A stretch of 43,478 nucleotides of DNA from Gloeophyllum trabeum ATCC 11539 (Eukaryota; Basidiomycota; Agaricomycetes; Gloeophyllales; Gloeophyllaceae). Within the stretch, counting starts at the first letter, position 1. Every line of letters begins with the position of its first letter. The stretch lies in assembly GCF_000344685.1 (NCBI RefSeq), contig NW_006920414.1, positions 1 to 43,478 of the forward strand, read 5' to 3'. The notes beneath the pieces are model-generated. The model saw nothing but the letters and a program-made list of their open reading frames with translations. It searched no databases and was not told where the DNA came from. The position numbers and the translations under genes are program-made. Positions 11,720-22,647 of this stretch are shown here, piece after piece.

Positions 11720-14279
11720 CTATTTTTTGCGCTTCGAAGCTGTGGGGAAAGTCAACACACTCTGAAGCTCGAACTCAGACCGGTACTCACAAGAAGCTTT
11801 GGATTTCGCAGGTGCCTTGCGTTTCGAGCCTGTAGCCGGTCCCTCAGAGTCTTCGTCGTCCTCATCTGCTGCGGCCTTAGCTTGGGCTCTCCGCTTCTTG
11901 GGCGCCGGCGCATCCGACGAGCGCGCAAGAGCCTCAGCTTCACATTGGGGGCAGAACCACTCGCCCTCGGGGACAGCGTCGAGTGGCGGATCGAGGCACT
12001 TCAAGTGGTACGGGTTATCGCACTAGGTAATTACGAGCGGCCTGTCAACAAGGGTCTACGACTTCCTCGCTGCACCCTCTTACCTTGTCACATGCCAACG
12101 GCGAGTCGTCGTCCCCGTTGTCTTTCCCGCACACGAGGCAGAATTCGGGGGCATCGACTTCGGCAGGGTGCCGCGGGAGGTCGGAGAACTTTGCGTTGGG
12201 CTTCGCGAGGACGAATGTCGTGTTCTGGCCTGCTGCGACACTGAAGAGCGTCTCCTACGTTCAGCAAGCTTTCAACACGAGAATATATAACACGCACTCG
12301 AAGACGTCGACCCCAATCAGGGGCTGGTGCCGAGTGGGCTTCGTAGCGCTCTTCGGTTCTTCCGGTCCCAGCCCGAGCTCACCTAGTCAAGGTTAGTTGG
12401 AAGTACACGTATGATCTACTCGAAGCCCTACCGTTGACGGCGTTCTGCCCCCACGCAATGGTCATCACACTCCCGTCCTCATCGGGGGCGAGAGCCCAGT
12501 GCGTCACGCCGCCACAACTGGCGTGTGTCACCTTGCATCCCCTAGAGACATGATTAGTAGCTGGATTGTAGATGGTGGAAAGCCAGACTGACATGATGTC
12601 TTGGATAAATCGGAAGGAGGAGTACGGTTGACCAACAGAACCTACGAAGGCTCATGAAACAGTAACCCCATTGCTACATGTGCGTACGTACCATCACCTG
12701 TTGTTTTCCACTGCCCGCATCTCAGAATCATGCCACCTACCACTCAACGTTACGAAGGGCTCACCTTGCCAGCCATGTAGTACATCCTCTGCCTGTCGAT
12801 CACAACCGAGTTCGTAGGCCCAGCCGCGATCTTCCAGCCCATGGTGATCTCCTTCGGGCCCGTGAACTGTGAAGGGGCGATGAACACAAGTCGAACGACT
12901 TAGTATGTGCCGACCCTACCTGCGGCACGACCGTGGGGACCAGTACGTCTTTCTGGTGGCCGAGCCCAAGCCGACAGTAGCCGTTGAAACCCCATGCGTA
13001 GACTAGACTGTTCGAAATAGCGCGTTGGTTAGAGCGGCTGGCGGTTATTGTTTATGAAAGAGTGGTACTTGCCCTTGCTCGTCGAGCGCGATGCTGTGCT
13101 GCTGCCCGCACGCTATCTGCACGATCTTCTTGTCCTCGAGGCCTTTGACGGGGACTACGCGCGTCAAAAATTAGCATTCATACCAGAGTGAACGACATCT
13201 CCTCACTAGGTTCGTATTCGACGTCGTAAGCGGTTTTGTTGCCCGTGACGATGTGCTCGCCGGTCCTGCCGTTACCTAGTTGGCCCTTCTCCCCACTCCC
13301 GAAGGAATACACTGATGACTAGAGGTCAACATCAACATCCAAAGCGAAATCCAGGTAATCACCTCTTCCGCTCTCTGTAAGGACAATCGAGAAGGTGATA
13401 CCAGCGGCGGCCTGCACGACACGGTCGTTGTCCGCTTTCCAAGGGCCGTTCACGAGCTTGAAGGACGTGACCTCTGGACATGGAGAATGTCCGCACTACT
13501 CCCACAAACCTGTGTTCCCCTCCCAACGCATTTCAGCGTAGCAAAGCACTCACCTGTCCCAGATTATTCCACCCCGCGGTCCACAATTGCCCGCCGCTCC
13601 CAACCAGTAACGAATGGTTCCTCCCACACGCCGCCGACACGAACCGCGTCCCGCCAGGCGCACCGAGCTCACTTGGTTTCAAATGTCTGGGCTCATTCTC
13701 CCAGACGTAGTCGACCCCCGTCAAGCCCTGCGCGGCGCGCTCGTTTCGCCCGAACGTCCACGCTGCCCCGTCGATATCGAGAACAATGCAATGACACCCC
13801 GCGCACGAGGTATGAACGGACACTGCCTTGACGTTGCTCAGGGAGCGCAGGATATGTGGTTCCAGCAGGTCCGGGCTAGATAGAGGTTCGGCGCAAGCCT
13901 GATTTGGGCGACGCACGTTAATTCATCAAGACTCACTGTTCTGGATTCTCAATCTTTCCGCCTGCCCCTCCACGTTCCTTCCTTCCCAATTTTGGCCTAG
14001 AGGAAGATAGAGCAAGCGGTAAGTCATCGCAAAACGAGAGATGCCACGAGACAAAGGTGACCGCCGAGCGCAAGTCGGAGCCCGCGCCTCGACGTGAACT
14101 TACCAGTCCGTGCCGCCACATATCAACACTTTCGTTCAGTTCAAGTAACCAGTCAGCCGAGGAACCCGCGCAGTCAGCATGGTTTGCTTCTGTGTAGTGT
14201 AGTAGATAGATAAATAGTATGTACCTCGTCCCCATTGTTGTGTTGTCTCCTCTGCGTCGGCTGGGGTTGAGGCGCTCAT
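11720..14279 (-). CDS. RCC1-repeat protein (RCC2/TD-60-like) with C-terminal PHD finger
   Basis: Sixteen exons, from 14225-14279 down to 11720-11739, give 539 residues with all phases consistent. The N-terminus reads [12 protein letters not shown] and is followed by GRxE/GRNxS/WGxN-type motifs of an RCC1 beta-propeller closest in pattern to RCC2 (for example [70 protein letters not shown]). A complete C4HC3 PHD finger follows (C438, C441, C454, C457, H462, C465, C480, C483). A Lys/Arg-rich nuclear-localisation tail with acidic stretches ends the protein at SSKRKK. RCC1-type propellers bind chromatin or small GTPases; PHD fingers read histone tails. A nuclear chromatin role is inferred. Other exons: 14104-14128, 13937-13996, 13554-13875, 13363-13471, 13207-13311, 13073-13154, 12920-13007, 12765-12866, 12692-12710, 12593-12641, 12432-12541, 12298-12382, 12084-12240, 11791-12022. 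One intron (13008-13072) appears to use a GC donor. Confidence 0.9.
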
Positions 14280-16980
14280 GTTCAAGATGGGGGAGGCGGG
14301 CTGCCACGAACGTCGGTGTTCCCTCCCGGGCAGCTGACATTCTCGTAATCTCGTCCGAGTTCGTCGCTGCCGTATTCGGTTTCACGGTAACTCGCTGAAC
14401 GATGCTACAGTATCCCCTATGCCACACTTTCGTGAATCCACGCGTACGTGAATCAGGCCTACTAGAGCATACGACCCGGCCGGACTACGACTAAGTACTG
14501 GGCCCCTGATGGCAGCAATGGAGAAGCGTCTACACTTGTCAGACATCCTGCTATACAGCACCACATACCTGCAGGTAAACTGCAAGAGTGTGATGTCCAA
14601 GAAAGCAGAGTCCATATCTGTATTTCGGTGACAGAGCACATGATAACTCTGGACCACATTGATATCCTGTGCTTGTCCCCGAAATATCTATGAGACAGGC
14701 GAGCTCGATGAATTTAAAGGGCATGGGACACTAATAACGACGATACCTATAAAGACATGCGCGAACAACCATACTGAGTGAGTCTGGTTCATCGGTCTCT
14801 TTTCCTCTTGGTCGTCTCCTTTCCGTCTGTCTTCGCTTCCGGACCCCTTTGAACATTAACCAGCAAGGGGTTTGGCCCCTTGAGCTCGAGCGAGTCGCGC
14901 TGGAGCGAGTTCAGTTGGGCACAGGCACCTACACACGTTTGTCAACGACAAAGCGACGGTAGTGCAAGAGGGCGATGTCTCCGAGATGCAACGGAATATG
15001 AGTACAGCAACGCCGTCAGGGTAGCGGACGGTGGACAAAAGCACGTCGTCGGCGGCGGCGCGAGCAAGGCGTAACTGGTTCATCAAACAAAAAGGGTGGT
15101 TTCGTTCGCTCGCTCCTATCTCACTGGACCTTACCTCATGTCTGAGCGGCCCCCGTGCACATACTGGATCCATACAGCTTGATTCAAGCGCCCGAATTCA
15201 TGAGGCGCTCGCCCCTGGTTTCGTTAGCGAAACATCTTCTTGAACGTAGATCGATGCTATTGACGAAATGTCCTTATGTGCTCCAAGCAACAGCCGCGAG
15301 CCTCATGCAGCTGACTCCCACCTGTGAGCAAGATGTTGTCATATAAGTTCACAGCTCACGGACCCTCTGTTGAAGTCCTGCAACCCGTAGGGATCATCAC
15401 CTCCTCTTCCGTGCTGGGCCGGTACCCCAACTGTCGCAACCCCCCACCATGATCCTGCGAGAGACACCACCCACCAAATCACGGGTTACCTATTTTAATC
15501 CGCTATCCACAATCTGATGTTGCCATGCTCTTGATGTGCGGGCAGGCTTCCGAGCAATATCGGAAGACGGCATGTGTAAGCTTTCCACCGGTCATTCAGG
15601 CGTATTGTGAATAGGATGAGACTCTGGACGTCTCAACTCATCGCGTGATAATCCATGGATAGCCATTGCCATCGCAGAGCTCGCAGGGAATATGGCACAC
15701 TCGGACTGCGAACATCTTACACCTTCTGCTTTTGTCCTTGCGTCCACTTAACGGTGATTTATTCTGGCGCTCCCTCATTCGCAGACGACTTTGATAATGG
15801 CAAGGTGCGTAGAGTCGCCGTTGAAGCCGCTGCAACTGAATATGCTGATACACGTAATTCGGATGAAATACACTTGTGGCATCGATCGCAGAAGAACGAC
15901 GACAAGTACGACACGGTTTCCTGTGGCTGACGATAGAGTGATATTACACCGAGCATATCCATTCAGATAGGGTAACCCTCTTCCGATTTTACACGCGTCT
16001 CTCGGAGCAATTTGCAGCCAGAATCGTCCAGCAACCTCCCTCATGTTCTCCTCGAGGCGCTTCTGTTAATTCCCGGTTTCTACAAGGGCACGCTACAGCT
16101 ACGATGAAGCGCTCGTATGCATATTCGATTGATCAAGCAGATGATCCGCGAAATGGCGAAGAATACGTTCAAAGATCTATATCGCGGAGTTCCGAATAAC
16201 ATAAATGTTTCGGCAGATCAGCTTTGCGCAAGAAACACAACATCAAGTACATAGCGCGGACTCAGTGTCGTGGTCATGTCAGCAGGGCCAGCACAGTTCG
16301 ATCTCAAAGGGAGGTACGTTCACGTAGCCTGTGGGCCTCTTACGCATCGGATCGGATGGTCCCGGTCACCAAAAGCTGTTATTCAGGCCCGAAGGATTAA
16401 TCCATCCTGCTCAACAGAGCTGAAAGCGCCAGCTCGATTTACTGGCTGCCTAATTGGATACACACACAGTGAGTTGCCTTGATGCCTTCCCGTGTTCCGA
16501 ATTGATACCTCAATGGATGCACAGGGACATTGTTTGTTGCCGGAGCTCTAGTCCTCTGTACGACATCCACGTGGCATCCATTCCTGGTGGGCTCAATCGA
16601 TAATGCAATGCTGCACCGGCGTTTAGACTCCACACTTCGTAGAGACATGCTGCAGCCACGCAGAACTTCGTTATGGTCATGTGTATAGAAGATCTGAGTG
16701 CCATTGCTGAAGCTGTCCAAGATTAATCCAAGTTCAGATACCGCCTTCATGTAAGGTCTCATGTTTGCTACTTACTTTCTGATCACCGCTCCCTATCAAG
16801 CGCTTATCTTCTTAATCTCAGCATCTTGTGTATAGTGAATTGGAGGCCATCCTGATAGGATGTTGCCCGCCGCATCCCTGAAACCTAGTTCTGCGGTACT
16901 TAATCTCCCTGGCAAGACTTGTAAGCCTTCAACCTCCCGTGCACCCTAGCCCCTCCCCCCTCTACAACTCGGGTGAAAGA
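14280..16980. other. Gene-poor interval, no supported gene
   Basis: About 2.7 kb with many stops in all frames. Only short open frames are present, none with codon bias, splice-linked continuation or a recognisable motif. Base composition is lower in GC than the flanking genes. The part just above 14280 presumably holds the promoter of the RCC1-PHD gene. No tRNA, rRNA or clear repeat is seen. Confidence 0.5.
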
Positions 16981-17009
16981 GTCTAGGCTTCTAGCGATCT
17001 CTCGCCAGA

Positions 17010-17275
17010 CATGTCCCACACCCTACTTATCACGGGTACGTACTTGTTCGTAGCCAATGCATGGGCTCACCTCCATTACTACCGACAGATATCCAGGTCG
17101 ACGACTTCCCAATGCGCGGGACGAGAAACCTCGGACCGCCCTGGTCCAGATTAAACCAGAGTCTGCGAGGTTCTCCATGTCAACAGAGGAGTTGAAGAAT
17201 ACTGGTGCCAATGTTTCATGGAAGCAAAAACTTGGGGGGAGTGGGCCAATGCTGTGCATGGCTAGTTACGAGTCC
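17010..17275 (+). pseudogene. Possible fragment of an NAD(P)-binding (NmrA/SDR-like) gene
   Basis: An ATG at 17010 begins MSHTLLITG, the usual opening beta strand and first glycine of a Rossmann-fold dehydrogenase or NmrA-like protein. It is followed by a GTACGT donor and, after an acag acceptor near 17088, by a frame with PRTALVQIK and ARFSMSTEELKNTGANV, which could be the next strand and helix. The expected GxxGxxG loop is not continuous, and the sequence loses coding character at about 17235. This may be a decayed start of a gene. It overlaps the left edge of the duplicated sequence next to the gap. Confidence 0.25.
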
Positions 17276-17629
17276 TGAGCTGGGCATAAGATACTCCCTA
17301 TTTTACACTGTATATCATAGAGCTGACACAAATATTCCTATCTTTCTTGAAGTATTATTTGAATTTCACTAGACCTCTCAGGATCATCTTGTATATTCCT
17401 TGATTTGCTATAGAGCTCTGAATATATTATGGATTTCCCGCATTTTTCACAATTTTTCTGGCCCTTCTACAGCCTGCAATCAATTCCAGATACCAATGAT
17501 GTAATGGCTCTGCAGATCGGGTGAACCTGCAGAGAGCCTATGTCATAGAAGGCAGGAGCCAATCAGAGTCCAGGAATCCAAGCCGATGCGGCCCGCACCT
17601 CAGCCACTGACTACAAGCCACTACAATAG
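17189..17629 (+). repeat. Left copy of a 441-bp direct duplication abutting the assembly gap
   Basis: Bases 17189-17629 are identical, as read by eye, to 18245-18685 (offset 1056). This copy ends exactly where the run of N begins. The right copy begins exactly where the N run ends. This is the pattern expected when two contigs with overlapping ends are joined by a gap of estimated length instead of being merged. Confidence 0.9.
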
Positions 17630-18244
17630 NNNNNNNNNNNNNNNNNNNNNNNNNNNNNNNNNNNNNNNNNNNNNNNNNNNNNNNNNNNNNNNNNNNNNNN
17701 NNNNNNNNNNNNNNNNNNNNNNNNNNNNNNNNNNNNNNNNNNNNNNNNNNNNNNNNNNNNNNNNNNNNNNNNNNNNNNNNNNNNNNNNNNNNNNNNNNNN
17801 NNNNNNNNNNNNNNNNNNNNNNNNNNNNNNNNNNNNNNNNNNNNNNNNNNNNNNNNNNNNNNNNNNNNNNNNNNNNNNNNNNNNNNNNNNNNNNNNNNNN
17901 NNNNNNNNNNNNNNNNNNNNNNNNNNNNNNNNNNNNNNNNNNNNNNNNNNNNNNNNNNNNNNNNNNNNNNNNNNNNNNNNNNNNNNNNNNNNNNNNNNNN
18001 NNNNNNNNNNNNNNNNNNNNNNNNNNNNNNNNNNNNNNNNNNNNNNNNNNNNNNNNNNNNNNNNNNNNNNNNNNNNNNNNNNNNNNNNNNNNNNNNNNNN
18101 NNNNNNNNNNNNNNNNNNNNNNNNNNNNNNNNNNNNNNNNNNNNNNNNNNNNNNNNNNNNNNNNNNNNNNNNNNNNNNNNNNNNNNNNNNNNNNNNNNNN
18201 NNNNNNNNNNNNNNNNNNNNNNNNNNNNNNNNNNNNNNNNNNNN
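17630..18244. other. Assembly gap (615 N)
   Basis: A run of undetermined bases. Any frame that appears to cross it is meaningless. The identical sequence on both sides suggests that the gap may be an artefact with no missing sequence, or that a repeat collapsed there. Confidence 0.98.
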
Positions 18245-18685
18245 GAGTTGAAGAATACTGGTGCCAATGTTTCATGGAAGCAAAAACTTGGGGGGAGTGG
18301 GCCAATGCTGTGCATGGCTAGTTACGAGTCCTGAGCTGGGCATAAGATACTCCCTATTTTACACTGTATATCATAGAGCTGACACAAATATTCCTATCTT
18401 TCTTGAAGTATTATTTGAATTTCACTAGACCTCTCAGGATCATCTTGTATATTCCTTGATTTGCTATAGAGCTCTGAATATATTATGGATTTCCCGCATT
18501 TTTCACAATTTTTCTGGCCCTTCTACAGCCTGCAATCAATTCCAGATACCAATGATGTAATGGCTCTGCAGATCGGGTGAACCTGCAGAGAGCCTATGTC
18601 ATAGAAGGCAGGAGCCAATCAGAGTCCAGGAATCCAAGCCGATGCGGCCCGCACCTCAGCCACTGACTACAAGCCACTACAATAG
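18245..18685 (+). repeat. Right copy of the 441-bp direct duplication
   Basis: Identical by eye to 17189-17629. It begins at the first base after the gap. The sequence is AT-rich and non-coding after its first 50 bases, and contains CTGCAGATCGGGTGAACCTGCAG-type short inverted sequence near 18566-18590. A long terminal repeat pair is the alternative reading, but the exact coincidence of both repeat edges with the gap edges favours an assembly overlap. Confidence 0.85.
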
Positions 18686-19690
18686 TCAATTCCCACGATA
18701 AGCAATAAGAGTAAAACTGCCATGCAGACTAGGACAAGACACACAATCGATAAATTCACGACAATATTGTTGTAGACCCGTATAGCATACACCCCAGACG
18801 AGAGAAAATAAAAGAGAGATAAGACGAAGAATCGAGCCCGCAAATGAGCAAACAATGGTCCCAGAGACTACAAAAATGCGCCAAAAGTGGTTTCGTAGTC
18901 TCACATACAACCGGACTTCCAATCGGAGTTTCCAAAATGTAGTCTGCAATACAAAACATTACTCCCACGACTTCTCGGCACAAACGGTTCTCACGGGGTA
19001 CAACGTTCGGCACGCAGGCATATTTTGCGCGTAAGGACTCGACCTTCGTACCTCAGGACTCGTAACGAAGATGTGGCTGAGATTTGCCACAAAGCGACAC
19101 CCGAAAAGTCAGCCGATAGCGGAAAGGCACGAAGAAGAGCGCACGACGGCAGACGCCACGTCGACGGTAACCGTCATTAAGAACCAGTTGACTGTTTCGT
19201 GAGTCTGTCCATTGTCTGCCTCTGTGTATATCTATTCACGAACTAGTAATAAGGTGATTGAGACGAGTTCTAAATTTTGTACTTGAAGAAGCTTCCGTAC
19301 GGTAAGGACCAAATGAAAATTGACTATATATGAGCGCGGAAGAGAACATTAGTTCTATAGCATTCACAACTTTTGCAATTATATGCCAAATCTCACCCCT
19401 TGCTCGTGACAGCGGGCTCTGGAGAATATTCCTAAAGTAAACCGTCGTAAGAACGTTGGCCAGAAGCGGTTCGTGCATACAAGGCTCAATGGTTACAAAC
19501 ATCTCTGGCAGGAGCTGTAGGAGTCGACTAGCTCCGTATAGTATGTAAGGGTCAGACGTGACACATATTGGGACAAGATGCTCGAGTATCAGAAGAGCGC
19601 GTAGTCGATGACCCGAGGATTGTGAGCATTGACAATGTCGTGTTGACTCAGCTGGTTACGCAGATGGGACCCTCTGCGTCTGGTTATCTG
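18686..19690. other. Interval without a supported gene
   Basis: About 1 kb of mixed sequence. Open frames are short, and those that are longest have hydrophobic or arbitrary composition. No start, splice pattern or motif allows a gene call. Confidence 0.5.
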
Positions 19691-19701
19691 ATAGGATAAT
19701 A

Positions 19702-19896
19702 ATGGATAGAGTCCAAGCCAGCGCCATCCTTTGCGTGGCCTTCTCGCTAGACGGGAGGCCCAGCGTTGTCTCGGGCTCTGAAGATAAGATGGTACAAATT
19801 TGGAATGTTGCGCCCGGCAGGCAGATGTTGTTCGTCGATGCAGCATTATACAGCCCCTCAGCTGCTCTAGCCCTCAGCGGCCTCCATAACCCTTGA
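19702..19896 (+). pseudogene. WD40-repeat gene fragment
   Basis: The frame contains one nearly canonical WD40 blade, ILCVAFSLDGRPSVVSGSEDKM followed by VQIWNV, preceded by an ATG and ending at a stop at 19896. Blades of this form (VAFSPDG..ivSGS.D.tv.iWd) occur in the repeat arrays of fungal NACHT/WD40 proteins. Only a single blade is readable. Flanking sequence on both sides has stops and no adjacent blade, so this is probably a relic of a repeat-containing gene. Confidence 0.45.
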
Positions 19897-20650
19897 GGCT
19901 TTATGACTTGGCGTATGGGCTTACTCACTGGTTCGAGACGGCGTTCTAGTGAATACATTAACACTATTGAACACAGGGCTACTTGGAGACCCACCAGTGC
20001 GGTGTTTCTGCGTGCAAAAGTGCGATCTCCCACAAGGTGAAGGATAAGGTATGGTGAAACAGTGGTCAGGACATTTCAACTGATGTTTATTAAATAACAT
20101 GGCCAACTCCAAAGCCCCCCTTAAAAGTTAATAACAGTCAGTTTAACAAGCGTTAATCACACATTCAAAAGACACATCCACGTGGTCGCACACACTTTTC
20201 AGGTTGAAAAGGCTTGCTAGGCTTCCGTTTCACTCTGCCGGAGCTGTTGGAGGTGCACTTCCTCTGCGGCGTTTGCATTCCCTTTGGTGGACCGCTTCGG
20301 GTCGGCGCGCAGGAATTTGCAGTCGCACATTCCCACGCCACAGCTCATGTATCCTCATCTTATCTCGAGTAGATAGAGATTCTGGGACCCCGATCTCTCG
20401 TAAGGCTGCTTTTATCATTTCGGTGCCTGCGGAGAGGTTTAAATCATGGGGCCCGGCCTGACCTCCGAGCCTCGTCCGGTCCTGGTCAGGCTTTAAATAT
20501 TAAATCGGGAGATCTACGGCAGCTGTGATTATATCCATACTTCTGTAACGTACGTACGTACTAGCATCAGTGAAATACGATAACACGGGATTAGCCAATT
20601 CCTAAGCTAGGCAGTCCATCAGGCATTCTGCGTGCTGCAGGGATCCGTTC

Positions 20651-22472
20651 TCACCCTTCCATTTCTCCCCCCTCCATCTGCGTAGCATGCCAGCACTCAG
20701 CGATTTGCGCGTCGGTCTCCAACAATGACCTCCAGCGCTCTGCAACTTGCTGGTCCTTCGTGCAGACGCGGTAAGACGAGCCCTTGTAATATCGAAACGC
20801 ACCGCTTGCAGCTGGGGAGTCGAGATCGCCACGGAAGAACTCGCGCGCGTTCGCGGCATCGCGTGCATCTGCTTCCATTCGCTGCTTTTGCAGCTTGTCG
20901 AGCAGATGCTGGTAGCAAAGTCGATTCCCATCCACATCGCGATACACGGCCCAAAATGCGTCATCGGATGTGAATTTCTCTCGCTCCTGTACTATGGACT
21001 TCACATATATATCGTTAGACCTGCATATCGACAAGAGCGACAGCCCAGTGCTTTAACTCACCTTCCATTTACCCCAGATACCACGTGTGCTTGACCAGGT
21101 GTCAGTACCATGACCCGCGCGTTTCTTGAAGATCGCGGGCCAGTACTTCACGGGAATACCGCGCCCGTTAACGACAAGCGCATTCGAACAGTCCGATGAA
21201 TGCCACTCCCGAAACAACCTCGGAAGGTCATTCGAGAAGGCAATCGCGGGACGGGGTGGAACGGTGCGTCTATCGAACGCAAATTCCTCATCCCCAAGAT
21301 TGACAACCGCCAGATGTTCAGGATCGATTTGGTCGCGCTGAAGCGTCACGCTCTGCACTTCAATATGTGAAGTCAGCGCTCCGAGTGCCTGCGTAATCTG
21401 ACTAGGCAAAGCCGTATCACGATGAGACGGGTCCAGTAAGTTGTCTTCGGCGCTCGTTTGGTTCGGCGCACTGAATGCGACTACAGCTGTTGTAGGCGCA
21501 GGAACGTGAGTAGCATTGCTTTGCAATGTACGCTGTATGTCCCCGACCTGACCAAGAAGCAAACCCAGGGTCTGCTCAAGATTCGGATGAGGCGGCCCGT
21601 GATGACTCTGAATGAGCGGTAAGTATAACTTTGTCATTTGTTCATTCTCTCGCGTACTGACAGGAGCATAGTCGTAGTGCGCCTGAACACTCGGACCCGC
21701 CAGCGGATTGCTGCATGCAACGATTCGGTCATCGGCAGTACGCAATCCCCCAGTGTCGGATGTTGTTATGCTCGATCTGGTGTCCGTCGCTTCGGTATGT
21801 GATGGATTCTTGGGCGTACATGGTACGGCGGAGTTATGGTACGTCCTGAGAACATCATCGGCCTATCACGGTAATCAGGTTAACTTCGATATACCATAGG
21901 AACCAAAGCTCACCCAGCGGTCCATATTCCGCGCTTCTATATCACCCAACATCCGGTGCCCGCGATCGACCCCTCTTCTGCTTCGGTATTCGACAACATT
22001 CTCCTTCTCTCCGAACATCTCTGCCGTGCGCTTTGCTGAGTGCGTGTTGGCCCGCGCACCACTTCTATCACCCCGTCTGCGCCTCGGGGCTGCTTGAAGA
22101 AGATGGCTAGGTGTGTATCGATGTAAGTGCCTGCTCGAGATCTGAGGCCACTACAGCAGAGACTGACCCACGCCATGTCCCTCTAGCTTCCGCAAACTCA
22201 CGGAGCCGTTCAAGGAGGGCTGCCTTGTTGCCGGAGACGTGGAGGCCAAGCTCCTTGAGGATTCCTTTGAGGTTGCTGACTGTTGTGCTAGCGCTCCTGT
22301 AGAGTTGTATATACCCGGTTTGAATGCTAATCCATCAAAGATGCAGCCACACTCACACTATAAAATCAAAAGTTACAGGCTCATCATTCTCTCTGACTGT
22401 CTGCCCGGGACGAGGTAGGCATAAGACCTCAACTGATGGACCACTGCTAGATTGTCGGCTACCCCGTCCCAT
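20651..22472 (-). CDS. SAP-domain protein, companion of the tyrosine recombinase
   Basis: Exons 22357-22472, 22168-22296, 21914-22106, 21062-21862, 20651-20998 (introns 60, 61, 51 and 63 bp) give 528 residues without interruption. Exon 2 encodes a SAP-like helix-extended-helix (VSNLKGILKELGL...NKAALLERLREF, about residues 43-74), a DNA-binding fold. A basic stretch with YRSRRGVDRGHRM follows. Later the protein has a conserved-looking core (FSNDLPRLFREWHSSD, GIPVKYWPAIFKKR) and KWKSIVQEREKF near the C-terminus. Its ATG lies 175 bp from the divergently transcribed recombinase ATG, implying a shared promoter. From memory, SAP genes of this kind are often next to this recombinase family in agaricomycetes, so a role in element DNA recognition or recombination is inferred. 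No catalytic motif is seen. The exon 1 start is the least certain part; the exon 5 acceptor is AAG, not CAG/TAG. Confidence 0.75.
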
Positions 22473-22647
22473 GAGGTGATGCAGGACGCTCTGAGTCGTC
22501 GCTCGATGTTCAGCACTCGACGCTCAATGTTTAAGCACGGCTTGGGTCTATTCGCCCCAGGCACCGGACTCCGAACGGCTCTCGGCCGACGCCTAACAAT
22601 TCAATTCAAACCACGGCTGGTTTGAACATTTCACACTATCGCACATC
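22473..22647. promoter_or_regulatory. Bidirectional promoter between SAP gene and recombinase
   Basis: These 175 bp separate the two divergent start codons. They contain the near-duplicated segments 'ctcgatgttcagcac' and 'cgctcaatgtttaagcac' (about 22502-22538) and an AT-rich 'caattcaattcaaacc' stretch. No clear TATA box is seen. The assignment follows from position. Confidence 0.45.

Noticed and set aside
17538..18315. Frames that cross the run of N
   Set aside because: The sequence is undetermined, and the flanks are identical duplicates; the frames are artefacts.
17189..18685. LTR retrotransposon with 441-bp LTRs around the gap
   Set aside because: Both repeat edges coincide exactly with the gap edges, which an assembly overlap explains more simply; no primer-binding site or polypurine tract can be seen next to the gap.
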